DNA from: a virus
Virus record (IMG/VR): IMGVR_UViG_3300022701_000153
Coordinates: 1 to 40,751 of that record
DNA: 40,751 nucleotides
Strand: one strand, 5' to 3'
A model generated the notes under the pieces. The model ran no database searches and was not told the DNA's origin. It saw nothing but the letters and a program-made list of their open reading frames with translations. The translations under genes and the position numbers were made by a program. Positions 1-7,011 of this stretch are shown one piece after another (positions within the stretch are counted from its first letter, which is position 1; every line of letters starts with the position of its first letter).

Positions 1-275
1 ATTTTTATTTGGGCTTCAATATCAAGCTCTTCGGCTTTTTGGCATTTTGGACTTTGCTTTCTTTTACGAAGTTGCGATTCAAGTGTCTCTATTTCCGCAG
101 CCGCACACGCTTGAGGATCAGCTTTTATAACATCGGTTTTAACCCGACCGCCTTTGCCGGTCTCAGGTTCCTCTTCTTGTTTAAGTCTAAATTCTAATTC
201 CTCCTTTAATTCCTCTATTGTATATCCATCAAGGATGCACGTTAATAAGTTTAGTATCATTGCTTTTTTAGTCAT
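1..275 (-). CDS. hypothetical protein, C-terminus cut by window edge
   Basis: The frame is open from an ATG at 275 to the left edge, at least 91 codons, so the C-terminus is missing. The start has an AGGT-type ribosome site a few bases upstream. The visible protein starts MTKKAMILNLL, followed by an acidic helix rich in EEL repeats, a short Gly/Lys/Arg stretch (GKGGR) and a second charged helix. No family is recognised. It is the most distal visible gene of the leftward early operon. Confidence 0.55.
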   Translation of the reverse strand, partial: MTKKAMILNLLTCILDGYTIEELKEELEFRLKQEEEPETGKGGRVKTDVIKADPQACAAAEIETLESQLRKRKQSPKCQKAEELDIEAQIK

Positions 276-352
276 TTTTTACCTCAATTGAAAGTTAATA
301 TTCTATTCCGGCGGCGGGTTAAACCGCAGTCTGTTATAAAGCATTTTGGCTA

Positions 353-520
353 TCATCTTAAAGGTATTCCCATCACCGCCGCCATTTCTTCCATTGTGCT
401 GTTTTTGTCTCTATTAATACGGTTATAGTTTTCAATTCGTTTCTTTTCCTGTTGTCTCTTAAATTCTCGTGCTTCATATTCTGCCCGTCGTTTTTTCTTT
501 TTACTTCCATAATTTTTCAT
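353..520 (-). CDS. small basic hypothetical protein (55 aa)
   Basis: This 55-residue reading frame starts MKNYGSKKKKRRAEYEAREF and is strongly basic, with a predicted single long helix. An AAAGGA site lies about 10 bases before the ATG. The stop overlaps in ATGA fashion with a 17-codon frame (303-356) that is too short to call. Position and spacing fit the compact early operon. No function can be assigned; a nucleic-acid-binding peptide is possible from its charge only. Confidence 0.45.
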   Translation of the reverse strand: MKNYGSKKKKRRAEYEAREFKRQQEKKRIENYNRINRDKNSTMEEMAAVMGIPLR

Positions 521-562
521 TTGTAATCCTTTTCCGCCAAAACCTTTATAACCAGCAAATCA

Positions 563-598
563 AACCGACCGATTTATCGGTCTCGGCTTTGCGGTTTA
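563..598. other. inverted repeat between early genes
   Basis: A palindrome GACCGATTTATCGGTC (567-582) is enclosed by AAACCG and CGGTTT, so the leftward transcript can fold a long stem between two early genes. There is no T-run after it in either direction, so it is not a typical intrinsic terminator. It may be an RNA processing or stability hairpin. Apart from an 18-codon frame (574-630) without a ribosome site, 521-680 holds nothing else. Confidence 0.4.
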
Positions 599-680
599 GG
601 TTTGGCGATATTTTTAATTAAGTTATTCATTTAATTATTGTCGGCGGTTTATTTGCAACGCCGTTATATAAATATTCTCC

Positions 681-1076
681 TCACTCATATTTCAGACTAA
701 ACGATATTTGTCTTTTAGCCCGTTTGTAATATTTAAGATGTTTCAGTGTAGACAATGCCCGATTCCGCAATGTGTTTATCGTTCTCTCGATTTCTTCCAT
801 TGCTTCTTCGGGGTTATTTTTCAGATCGAGATACCTGTAACCCTTCGCACTAGAGCCGATAATGAAGGGTAGTTTGTTCTCGACACAAAATTCATTTATG
901 TCGTTTTTGAAGTCTGCTATTAAACGCTTGTCAATTGACCTGCCCTCTAGCGTCCAGGACAGCCTCTGAGCGATCTTCTCGCCAGTGGTAGGCGTAACAC
1001 TATACTTTCGCTCAGTTATCATCGCACGGTGCGTCATAGGCAGTTTTAGCAATATTTTGGATTGATAGAGTTTCAT
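681..1076 (-). CDS. putative winged-helix-like protein (131 aa)
   Basis: The protein has two long helices and a central stretch LPFIIGSSAKGYRYL (about residues 69-83). The pattern 'I-x-SS-x-KGY' followed by an acidic helix resembles the wing region of small phage winged-helix proteins that regulate transcription or replication. That comparison is from memory and is weak. The ATG is preceded by AAAGGTGTAG and the gene follows the upstream gene with no gap, so they are probably co-translated. The Arg/Lys-rich C-terminus fits DNA binding. Otherwise it is hypothetical. Confidence 0.6.
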   Translation of the reverse strand: MKLYQSKILLKLPMTHRAMITERKYSVTPTTGEKIAQRLSWTLEGRSIDKRLIADFKNDINEFCVENKLPFIIGSSAKGYRYLDLKNNPEEAMEEIERTINTLRNRALSTLKHLKYYKRAKRQISFSLKYE

Positions 1077-1430
1077 CTACACCTTTAAGTTTACATTGCC
1101 CCATTGATCTTTTTGATTTTTAACTTCTCTTATGCTGCCGTCTTTTGAAATAAGTCCTTTTTCTTTTTCATACTTGTTTCCAAAATTCACAATGGTGATT
1201 TCGTATATCCGTTCAATTTCTTTTATCTGTTTCCCGGTTAAGAATTTGTTTGATAAAAGCTGTCTTTTCATACTTTTAATCTTTTCTAATAATTTATTCC
1301 CTTTTTTGTGCATTAATAAATAATCCTTTTGTTCGAGAATAAATTTCATCGTCGTTTCTTGCAAAGCATAATCAGACTCTTTGTCATTATGCCAACTACG
1401 CCCTGAGTTTATTCTTCTTAATCCCGCCAT
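1077..1430 (-). CDS. hypothetical protein (117 aa)
   Basis: A basic helical protein with LTGKQIKEIERIYE at about residues 63-76, a pattern seen in small phage proteins where a helix follows 'LT.KQ'. Its ATG overlaps the stop of the upstream gene by one base (TAATG), showing translational coupling. It has no signal peptide, cysteine cluster or known catalytic motif. Function unknown. Confidence 0.6.
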   Translation of the reverse strand: MAGLRRINSGRSWHNDKESDYALQETTMKFILEQKDYLLMHKKGNKLLEKIKSMKRQLLSNKFLTGKQIKEIERIYEITIVNFGNKYEKEKGLISKDGSIREVKNQKDQWGNVNLKV

Positions 1431-2170
1431 TAATCTTCAACCTCTTTCATTGATTCTTCTAGTTCTTCCGAAACTATTTCGCCGTCAATTACCTCTGCTT
1501 CTTCAACGGTCTGAGTACCATCAGGTTCTCTGAGCGGCAAGAACCGATACCAGTAAACATTATTAATGTCCGTGTGAAAATATCCGTTCCACGATATATC
1601 CGGTCCAACTAATTCACGAATATCAGTAAAGGAAGCCTTTACATACAGGCAGCGCCCGAATATTCTCAACTCGTGTGCAGGTATGTCAATATCGTTATCT
1701 GCAAAATCATCCAAGGTGTTGCCGATGAAATAATCAAAATCTTTCGGGTCAAAACCAAACATACTTTCAATCGACGCTTCCGGCAGAAGCAAAAGAGGTG
1801 TGAGTTCTTCGGGTTCCTCTTTCAGTTCGCTTAACAAACTGTAATCCGAATCCGTCATTTCTTCCGTCCATTCTTCGCTGGTATCGGTACGTCTTATCGT
1901 TTTCTCTGAATCCTTCGGATGGTTAAAGTGAACTAAACACTTTACAAACCTTTTCTCTCCGCCGTGTTTTAGCTGCCGTGAAATTTGAAGAAGTTCTTTA
2001 TCAAGATCGCTTTTTTCTTTGTTCAACTCCGATACTTCTTCTTTAATTTCATCCATCCTAATCCGCTTATCTGCAAGGATTTCTCCTTTCTCTGCTCTTT
2101 CTGCATCGGTGAATTTGCAAAGAAGATTCAGAGTTCTTTGTTTTGCATCTTCAAAATTAAGTTCAGACAT
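1430..2170 (-). CDS. hypothetical acidic protein with N-terminal coiled coil (246 aa)
   Basis: Residues about 20-70 form a charged heptad-like helix (coiled coil). The middle is acidic (EEPEELTPLL) and a folded-looking part follows (residues about 135-215, including the run SWNGYFHTDINNVYWYRFLP). A strong ribosome site, GGAGGAATAG, sits just before the ATG. It lies next to the RusA-like resolvase and HNH genes in the recombination part of the operon, so a role in DNA metabolism is possible, but nothing in the sequence proves it. Confidence 0.65.
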   Translation of the reverse strand: MSELNFEDAKQRTLNLLCKFTDAERAEKGEILADKRIRMDEIKEEVSELNKEKSDLDKELLQISRQLKHGGEKRFVKCLVHFNHPKDSEKTIRRTDTSEEWTEEMTDSDYSLLSELKEEPEELTPLLLLPEASIESMFGFDPKDFDYFIGNTLDDFADNDIDIPAHELRIFGRCLYVKASFTDIRELVGPDISWNGYFHTDINNVYWYRFLPLREPDGTQTVEEAEVIDGEIVSEELEESMKEVED

Positions 2171-2506
2171 CTATTCCTCCGGTTTTATTGTAATTATTAC
2201 TTTGTTCTCTTTTGCTTTATTACTTGTAATGCTAATACCCTTCACAATTTTATAACTATCATCCGGGAAAAGAACATCCTCTATCATCTTTAACATCCCG
2301 GAACAATTCGACACATCAAGAACATCTTTTGTGAAAAAGAAATCATATTTTACCGTACAGGGTTTATCAAACTTTCTTTCTACTTGAGACCTTACCAACC
2401 AATAATATTTATCTTTTAGTTTTTTCCTCTTAGACCAATGTCCACCGGCGTAAAATTGGTTTAATGAAACCTTTGGTAAATCCGTTAATGTTATTTCGTA
2501 TATCAT
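2171..2506 (-). CDS. RusA-like Holliday junction resolvase
   Basis: RusA-family enzymes are small phage-borne nucleases that cut four-way DNA junctions left by recombination or replication. The protein (111 aa) has the N-terminal phage RusA pattern 'PKVSLNQFYAGGHW' with basic residues after it. The acidic region follows: D61, D64, N67, K73, D77 and the pair D82-D83, matching the family's D-x-D-N, K, D, DD order. Length is near the family's usual 110-140. Its ATG overlaps the upstream stop (ATGA). It fits with the annealing protein and Cas4-like nuclease further upstream as a recombination set. Confidence 0.8.
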   Translation of the reverse strand: MIYEITLTDLPKVSLNQFYAGGHWSKRKKLKDKYYWLVRSQVERKFDKPCTVKYDFFFTKDVLDVSNCSGMLKMIEDVLFPDDSYKIVKGISITSNKAKENKVIITIKPEE

Positions 2507-2685
2507 CTTTTCGACCCAGACATTTCATTTTCCATAAAGTAAACCGATACTTCATTTCTGTTTCCGTACTTCTTTACAAACTCTTTTTTAATTCTTTCTA
2601 TTTCGCTACCGGGAATAACAACATCGTACTTTAGCAGTGCCCGGCATTCAAGACGATATTTCTTTGATGGATCGTACTTACTCAA
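2503..2685 (-). CDS. hypothetical protein (60 aa), TTG start
   Basis: A short basic protein between the HNH and RusA-like genes. The best start is TTG at 2685, because GGAG lies six bases before it and the frame overlaps the upstream gene end; the stop is coupled to the RusA-like ATG. No domain is recognised. The arrangement suggests it is always made together with its neighbours. Confidence 0.55.
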   Translation of the reverse strand: MSKYDPSKKYRLECRALLKYDVVIPGSEIERIKKEFVKKYGNRNEVSVYFMENEMSGSKR

Positions 2686-3076
2686 ACAAATCTCCTATCG
2701 CTTTTTTTCTTTTTTGTCGCCGGGCTTTTTCGGGAGCATCGTAACGAAGGTGGCATTGTTGGCAGAGTGCCCGGAGTCTGTCGTCTGCCACGTTCCAGTT
2801 TTCTTCGTCGTGATCCAGGTGAGCAATCGTAAGAACGATCGTAATTGGCTTATCATCTCCGGCGACATTGGAAAGCTCGTTCTCGAAATAATCATAACCT
2901 TTGTCCTCCAGTGCGTTAATGATTTTCTCAGACGAATAAAATTTTCCGTCCGAGTCTCTGAAACCGGTTGCCTTATTCTGAAGTCCGCAAAATTCGCATT
3001 TGTTACCGGCACGTTTGAGAATTCGTTCCCTTCGCTCTTTCCAATCCGGCGGATATTTTTTATAATCTATCGGCAT
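2678..3076 (-). CDS. HNH endonuclease domain protein
   Basis: A 132-residue HNH protein. It has the zinc pair C27-x2-C30, the catalytic stretch AHLDHD (residues 85-90), an Asn-Trp-Asn segment about five residues later, and the second zinc pair C105-x2-C108 followed by His109. This is the complete HNH fold with a treble-clef zinc site. Unlike the gene at 16057 it has no NUMOD modules, so it looks like a general phage HNH nuclease and not a homing enzyme. In phages such proteins may nick DNA for packaging, recombination or replication; its early position favours recombination or replication. Confidence 0.85.
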   Translation of the reverse strand: MPIDYKKYPPDWKERRERILKRAGNKCEFCGLQNKATGFRDSDGKFYSSEKIINALEDKGYDYFENELSNVAGDDKPITIVLTIAHLDHDEENWNVADDRLRALCQQCHLRYDAPEKARRQKRKKAIGDLFE

Positions 3077-3314
3077 AGTTGGTTTCTATTAATTCACTAA
3101 ATTCTAATAATGCTGTAAGTTGTTCGTGCTTTGTTAGCGGAGTTTTTTTCTCTATGTTAAATGAGTTCTCCTTTTCTACAATTACGCTTGCTAATATTGC
3201 AGCGTTTCTAAGCTCTTCGGCAGTAAAATTGTTGCTTTTAATGGAGACAATGTGTTGTTGAACAAGTGCATTGAATCGTTTATTGGTACGGTATTTTTTC
3301 ACGCTTTCACCCAT
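3060..3314 (-). CDS. hypothetical protein (84 aa)
   Basis: A helical protein with KKTPLTKHEQLTALLEFSELI near its C-terminus. I chose the ATG at 3314, which follows AAGGATGGTTGAGA and overlaps the upstream stop in the form ATGGGTGA; a TTG two codons earlier is the alternative. The end overlaps the HNH gene. No function is recognised. Confidence 0.5.
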   Translation of the reverse strand: MGESVKKYRTNKRFNALVQQHIVSIKSNNFTAEELRNAAILASVIVEKENSFNIEKKTPLTKHEQLTALLEFSELIETNYADRL

Positions 3315-3552
3315 TCTCAACCATCCTTCTTTTCAAATTCCTTTCTTTGAACGCTTCTTTTCTCATCTCCAGCAAATAAAGCGGTTTTGTTGTTATATCA
3401 ACAATGTTTTTATCTTGCCTTAGTTCTTCAAAAAAGGACTTGCTAATTCTCGATTTCAAAAACTCAACCCGCCCACATTTTTGTGAAACCGAATGACAGA
3501 AATACTGTTGTTCGTTGTTCTTTGCCGCACTCCAAATAAGATTGATTTTCAA
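3307..3552 (-). CDS. hypothetical protein (81 aa), TTG start
   Basis: The frame begins with TTG at 3552, seven bases after GAGG, and overlaps the stop of the gene before it (TTGA). The product is basic with a single Cys-containing stretch (QQYFCHSVSQKCG). No domain is recognised. Tight coupling on both sides supports it being real. Confidence 0.5.
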   Translation of the reverse strand: MKINLIWSAAKNNEQQYFCHSVSQKCGRVEFLKSRISKSFFEELRQDKNIVDITTKPLYLLEMRKEAFKERNLKRRMVENG

Positions 3553-3923
3553 CTTAAAACCTCAATTTCTTTTGTTAGATTTATAAATTCTTCAGGGCTG
3601 TAATGGATAAATCTTTCGTTCGCCGCCTGGTTATCTTCTGCCAATTCATTTCGGTACATTAATAACAACGTCATCGAAGCTTTGTAATATTTCGAGAATG
3701 CAACCGGAATATTCGAATGTATTTCCCCTAAATGTTGCTCGTGCTCAAAAGGATATACCATATAATCAGTAGCTTTCTTTTTACCCATAACCGTTTTTAG
3801 AAGATGGTGAATGTCTAAGCCGGGATAACGACCCTTAAGCCATTGTAAATATTTTTTATTCTTCACAAAAAGATAGCTGCCTAATTGATGTTTCCAACTG
3901 CTGTATAGCTGTTTGTCAGTCAT
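3549..3923 (-). CDS. putative HNH-like/Ref-type nuclease
   Basis: A 124-residue protein with YPGLDIHHLLKTVMGKKKATDY at residues about 33-54 and HEQHLGEIHSN after it. The order D-x-HH, then K-x-(S/T)-D-x-x-x-x-P and H-x6-H is like the HNH-type nucleases of the P1 Ref/DUF968-like groups, in which these His residues bind metal. The zinc cysteines of ordinary HNH proteins are missing. Position beside the Cas4-like nuclease supports a DNA-processing role. The family assignment is tentative. Confidence 0.5.
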   Translation of the reverse strand: MTDKQLYSSWKHQLGSYLFVKNKKYLQWLKGRYPGLDIHHLLKTVMGKKKATDYMVYPFEHEQHLGEIHSNIPVAFSKYYKASMTLLLMYRNELAEDNQAANERFIHYSPEEFINLTKEIEVLS

Positions 3924-3925
3924 TT

Positions 3926-4732
3926 TTAGGTTTCATTCAATTGTGAAAACTCGACTTCTCTATTAAATGCTACTAGATTTCTTCCTTCTTCACACCATTG
4001 CAAGTATGGACATCTACCAGAATAAGCACCTATACCCAAACAGTTATCATAGTTATCATTTGCAATGTATCCGATCTCCCTAGCATTATGAACCTGAAGA
4101 ATTTTATTCCAAAGCCATTTTAGGTCTTCCCTTGTTACCTTTACCGGGATTAAAGCAAACAGTGGTTCTTCATCATATTTTTTTTCTATAACTAAATAAT
4201 AAAATGGCAATGGGTCTTTTTGGAAAAGAGTTAATTCGTTGCTTGTTTGATGTTCGGTTGCAAGCTCTAAAAACGTGTACATTGGTGCCTGGATGTACTC
4301 TGGTTTACTATTCCGTTGATTCCAATTTCGATCTATATCAGCCGTAAATTTTATATCGACTAAACCTTTAACAGGCTCACCGCTATAAACAAAATTCGTA
4401 GTATGCCCCCTGAAATCTGATTCGCCTTGTAGAATAAAGTCATCAAACTCTATCTTGTATTTATTGAATTTAGCTCCTTTGAATTTGAACACATCATTTA
4501 CTTTTTCGGCAATTCGTCTTATTTGACCAAGCGTTACCGCCTTTTTGCTCCCTTCAAGTTCTTTTTGCTCCTTCTCCCCGCTTTTGAATCCGAAAAGATA
4601 TCCTTCGAAAAGTAATCCGTCCCTCATAGCGGATGTCTGTTTTTGATCGTGTAGCGTGGACAAATAATATTTTTTTGGGCACGCTGGATAATGGATCAAA
4701 TTGCTAGAACGATATACAGGTTTTTCATTCAT
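3926..4732 (-). CDS. Cas4/RecB-like PD-(D/E)XK nuclease with likely Fe-S cluster
   Basis: Residues G103-E104-S-D106, D126-I-K128 and Q148 form the PD-(D/E)XK nuclease core (motifs II, III and the QhxxY-type motif). A Cys at 18 in YPACPKKYYL and three near the C-terminus (about 231, 241 and 247, in NCLGIGAYSGRCPYLQWC) are spaced like the one-plus-three cysteines that hold the 4Fe-4S cluster of Cas4 and AddB. The length of 268 is usual for the phage version. It lies directly downstream of a single-strand annealing protein gene, as in exonuclease/annealase pairs, so it probably resects double-strand ends for phage recombination. Confidence 0.8.
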   Translation of the reverse strand: MNEKPVYRSSNLIHYPACPKKYYLSTLHDQKQTSAMRDGLLFEGYLFGFKSGEKEQKELEGSKKAVTLGQIRRIAEKVNDVFKFKGAKFNKYKIEFDDFILQGESDFRGHTTNFVYSGEPVKGLVDIKFTADIDRNWNQRNSKPEYIQAPMYTFLELATEHQTSNELTLFQKDPLPFYYLVIEKKYDEEPLFALIPVKVTREDLKWLWNKILQVHNAREIGYIANDNYDNCLGIGAYSGRCPYLQWCEEGRNLVAFNREVEFSQLNET

Positions 4733-4734
4733 AT

Positions 4735-5481
4735 TTACCCCTGATGTAATTCATCATATTTTTTCTGAATAGCTTTTTCTACCTCTTTTAAATGCTTGCC
4801 GTTTATTCCAGCATCTTTTATTGATTTAATTATTTCTGGTTTTTTCTTGATAAGCTCTTGAGGGTTTTCAAACTCATTTATGTTTATCATAGCTTCTTCA
4901 AAAATATTTTCTTGATCGGACGTTAAAGTATTCTCAATGTCTGGTATATTAAATCCCTTGTATGTTTGCTGATGCTCACGTCTTAAACCCCGCCCAAATA
5001 TCCTGCCTATTTTCTGTATCGCATTTTTGAAAGCCTCTGACTCGGCATGTGGTGCATCCATTTGTAATGCTGTTTTTATTTTGCTATTTATATCATCTAA
5101 GGCAGCATCTTTTTTCATTCTTATTTGCGCGGCACCAATACCAGACACAGTAAGCCAGACACCTGCAACAGGATGAAAATATTCGAAATCACCATATACA
5201 AGTATCTCGTTCACAATTATTTTCACATCCTTAATCTTCCAATTAAAAAGACCAAAAAAATATTTTTTTACTTGGGCTTCAAGAACATCAATTGGTATAT
5301 AATCATAGCCATCTCGGTGTCTTACAATCCATTCTTTAGGCGGACTTTTCTCAATTAGGTTTTGGAACTCCTGAAGCTGTATTGTAAACTTCCGTAGATC
5401 ATCCTGTCGTAATAATCCAGAATCAATCTTAATTTGCTCAAGTTCTTGGCTTTGTAAATGCGTTAGCTCTGTCCCTTTCAT
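4735..5481 (-). CDS. Rad52-like single-strand annealing protein
   Basis: This 248-aa protein has the pattern of phage Rad52/Sak-type annealases: an N-terminal substrate region (YIPIDVLEAQVKKYF), a beta sheet with GIGAAQIR, and the key helix DAPHAESEAFKNAIQKIGR (about residues 142-160) followed by IFGRGLRR. In Rad52 proteins the corresponding A-E-x-(D/E)-A-x-K-x-A helix forms the DNA-binding groove of the ring. The C-terminal 70 residues are a charged helical tail that may bind partners such as SSB or the nuclease encoded next. Function: annealing of resected single strands. Confidence 0.7.
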   Translation of the reverse strand: MKGTELTHLQSQELEQIKIDSGLLRQDDLRKFTIQLQEFQNLIEKSPPKEWIVRHRDGYDYIPIDVLEAQVKKYFFGLFNWKIKDVKIIVNEILVYGDFEYFHPVAGVWLTVSGIGAAQIRMKKDAALDDINSKIKTALQMDAPHAESEAFKNAIQKIGRIFGRGLRREHQQTYKGFNIPDIENTLTSDQENIFEEAMININEFENPQELIKKKPEIIKSIKDAGINGKHLKEVEKAIQKKYDELHQG

Positions 5482-5753
5482 TACACCAACCCCAACTTGT
5501 CATTAACAAAGTTCATTGTTTCTGAAAATACCATAGCATTTGCTAAATCGTCTAGCATTTCAAGTAATTCCTTTTGCTGTGCTTCTGGCAAAGAATTAAT
5601 CTTTTCTTCAACTAGCGATCCGGTTTTAATAGACGGATTATAATCTCTAGCGTTCTTATATAACGCATTACCCAAGGATGTGTCAATGTCGGAAAGATCA
5701 TCTTTGAATCTTTCCACCAACATTTCTTTTCTCTGTTCTTGAAAGTGTGTCAT
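5481..5753 (-). CDS. hypothetical protein (90 aa)
   Basis: An acidic, mainly helical protein whose stop overlaps the ATG of the annealase by one base, so it is probably translated with it. A GGGAG site lies about 11 bases before the ATG. The sequence SLPEAQQKELLEMLDDLANAM resembles an amphipathic dimerisation helix. An accessory role to the annealase is possible but not shown. Confidence 0.55.
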   Translation of the reverse strand: MTHFQEQRKEMLVERFKDDLSDIDTSLGNALYKNARDYNPSIKTGSLVEEKINSLPEAQQKELLEMLDDLANAMVFSETMNFVNDKLGLV

Positions 5754-5757
5754 TGAT

Positions 5758-5952
5758 TTACATCTCCCATACTGTTTTGTCGTTTTTTATAATTTCTTTT
5801 AATCTTTCTTCTGATTCTTCTATTTCTCCGCTCACCCTTTCGGATTGTTCAATATGAAGCCTTGAATATTTTCGAAGCGAATCATCCAGTTCGTTAAGGC
5901 TGTTATGAATGTTTTTGATCGCTTCTTTTAATGTTGTTTCTGTTCCGTCCAT
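5758..5952 (-). CDS. hypothetical coiled-coil protein (64 aa)
   Basis: The whole protein is one heptad-patterned charged helix (IKNIHNSLNELDDSLRKYS) with no other domain. A strong site, GGAGGTAATATAAAAA, precedes the ATG. A 15-bp sequence (GTCATTGATTTACAT) occurs both just upstream of this gene (5969-5983) and at its end (5749-5763), which may mark a small duplication. Function unknown. Confidence 0.5.
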   Translation of the reverse strand: MDGTETTLKEAIKNIHNSLNELDDSLRKYSRLHIEQSERVSGEIEESEERLKEIIKNDKTVWEM

Positions 5953-5997
5953 TTTTTATATTACCTCCGTCATTGATTTACATTATTTGCTCTCGGT

Positions 5998-6246
5998 TCA
6001 TTCCCCTGAATCGGGAGCTTTTGATTTTAAATCAGGAAATCTTTCGAACAATTTATTTTCATCACCCTGAAGTGTTAAGAATATATTCCAAAGTCTCTCA
6101 AATGCGGTTTCGTGCATGGCAGAATCTTCATCCATCCAAACAACATCAATGATCGCCGGAGACTTTCTTAGCGTTTCCATAACATCAAGAATATCTTTTC
6201 TTGCCAAGTCTAATTTTTCGTTTGTCAAATCGCTTTTATTACTCAT
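5998..6246 (-). CDS. hypothetical acidic protein (82 aa)
   Basis: An acidic helical protein containing IIDVVWMDEDSAMHETAFERL. It is coupled to the preceding gene by an ATGA overlap. No family is recognised and no catalytic motif is visible. It forms part of a cluster of five small coupled genes (6243-6935). Confidence 0.5.
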   Translation of the reverse strand: MSNKSDLTNEKLDLARKDILDVMETLRKSPAIIDVVWMDEDSAMHETAFERLWNIFLTLQGDENKLFERFPDLKSKAPDSGE

Positions 6247-6506
6247 ACTTCCACCTTCTCAAAACTGTAAATGTAATCGTCAATTTCTTCTTTTAATTCT
6301 GCAAATTGTTCTTTCGTTAAGTAATCCAGTTTATCAACTAACTCCGCATCTGCCGGTATATCAAAATCTTTAATTGCATTAAATAAAGACCATCCGATCA
6401 ACGTTTCTGGGTCGGTCAAATCCTTCTCTATCATTTTCAACTTTTCATCAAATTCCATTCGCTGTATTTCTTCCCAACGGAGTTCGTTATATCTGTCAAA
6501 ACTCAT
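6243..6506 (-). CDS. hypothetical acidic protein (87 aa)
   Basis: An acidic protein with many Glu and Asp residues; the C-terminal half (DYLTKEQFAELKEEIDDYIY) is a clear amphipathic helix. The ATG overlaps the upstream stop (ATGA). The small, acidic build is common in phage host-takeover or anti-defence proteins, but this gives no specific function. Confidence 0.5.
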   Translation of the reverse strand: MSFDRYNELRWEEIQRMEFDEKLKMIEKDLTDPETLIGWSLFNAIKDFDIPADAELVDKLDYLTKEQFAELKEEIDDYIYSFEKVEV

Positions 6507-6628
6507 TTTTCTTCCCCTGATCTTTCATTAAAAATTTTATCGTGCCGACTATTAAGTTTTTCTGCTTTATAGTTTGCGTATAGAAGGGCAGCCACAAATA
6601 CCGCCCATCCTGCTATAATGTAAGTCAT
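6503..6628 (-). CDS. small single-span membrane protein (41 aa)
   Basis: The product begins MTYIIAGWAVFVAALLYANY, a single membrane-spanning helix at residues 3-18, followed by a charged tail. The ATG and stop are both coupled by ATGA overlaps to the neighbouring genes. With the next gene upstream it forms a pair of tiny membrane proteins. Such pairs in phages can act in lysis or superinfection exclusion; the early location makes exclusion more likely than lysis. This is inference. Confidence 0.55.
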   Translation of the reverse strand: MTYIIAGWAVFVAALLYANYKAEKLNSRHDKIFNERSGEEK

Positions 6629-6765
6629 TTTATTTTTATTCCCCTTATTTCTCGGTATATTTCTTTTATTCCTTTGAGCATCTTCTTAAACGGTATCCAC
6701 ATAATAACAACCACGAAGAGAAGCGATAACCATACAACCAGAGCATTCCAAAACGAATTAGGCAT
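6625..6765 (-). CDS. small single-span membrane protein (46 aa)
   Basis: Residues 5-24 (FWNALVVWLSLLFVVVIMW) are a hydrophobic span with no signal-peptidase site, followed by a very basic tail (KKMLKGIKEIYREIRGIKIK), so the tail is predicted to stay in the cytoplasm. Start and stop overlap neighbours (TAATG upstream, ATGA downstream). It is a partner of the 41-aa membrane protein. No family recognised. Confidence 0.55.
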   Translation of the reverse strand: MPNSFWNALVVWLSLLFVVVIMWIPFKKMLKGIKEIYREIRGIKIK

Positions 6766-6935
6766 TATCTCTTCCTATTGATTCTTCTCGATAACTTCGC
6801 AATCTGATTTCTGCGCCTGCGTTTTTTTATCATCTTTTTCTGATGCCGCTCTCTCCCTTTATTATCAGAACTACCACCCGCACCACTTTGCCACCAATTT
6901 TTCTTAGGCTGTGTACCAAACAAACTTCCAAACAT
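6765..6935 (-). CDS. basic hypothetical protein (56 aa) behind a structured leader
   Basis: The protein begins MFGSLFGTQPKKNWWQSGAG, then has a Gly/Ser linker and an Arg/Lys-rich helix (KKRRRRNQIAKLSRR), as in nucleic-acid-binding peptides. Its ATG has a strong AAGGAGAGGAT site. The SD is part of a palindrome and is preceded by a 9-bp hairpin and a three-way-junction RNA, so translation control is likely (see leader features). It is the first of a five-gene coupled cluster. Confidence 0.55.
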   Translation of the reverse strand: MFGSLFGTQPKKNWWQSGAGGSSDNKGRERHQKKMIKKRRRRNQIAKLSRRINRKR

Positions 6936-6942
6936 ATCCTCT

Positions 6943-6978
6943 CCTTATTTAAGGGAGTATGCTTCATTTCATACTCCC
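6943..6978 (-). promoter_or_regulatory. structured 5' leader, copy 1 (SD-masking switch candidate)
   Basis: Upstream of the gene at 6935 lies a perfect 9-bp hairpin (GGGAGTATG, 8-base loop, CATACTCCC at 6953-6978). Its last two bases belong to a palindrome, CCTTAAATAAGG on the coding strand (6943-6954), that contains the SD. Pairing in the palindrome hides the SD, while pairing in the upstream stem takes away the CC and frees it. The same layout is found at 7337-7408. On the plus strand the hairpin is followed by TATTTTTT, so it could also end rightward transcripts. Confidence 0.5.
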
Positions 6979-7011
6979 TATTTTTTCAACCGGATATAGA
7001 GTAAAATTAAA

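Noticed and set aside
303-356. 17-codon frame after the 55-aa gene
   Set aside because: Too short; only the ATGA overlap supports it.
574-630. 18-codon frame MNNLIKNIAKPKPQSRDR
   Set aside because: No ribosome site and it runs into the inverted repeat.
6953-6981. Hairpin followed by TATTTTTT as a plain terminator on the plus strand
   Set aside because: There is no rightward gene or promoter here to end. Its position just before a leftward SD and its repeat at 7347 favour a leader function.
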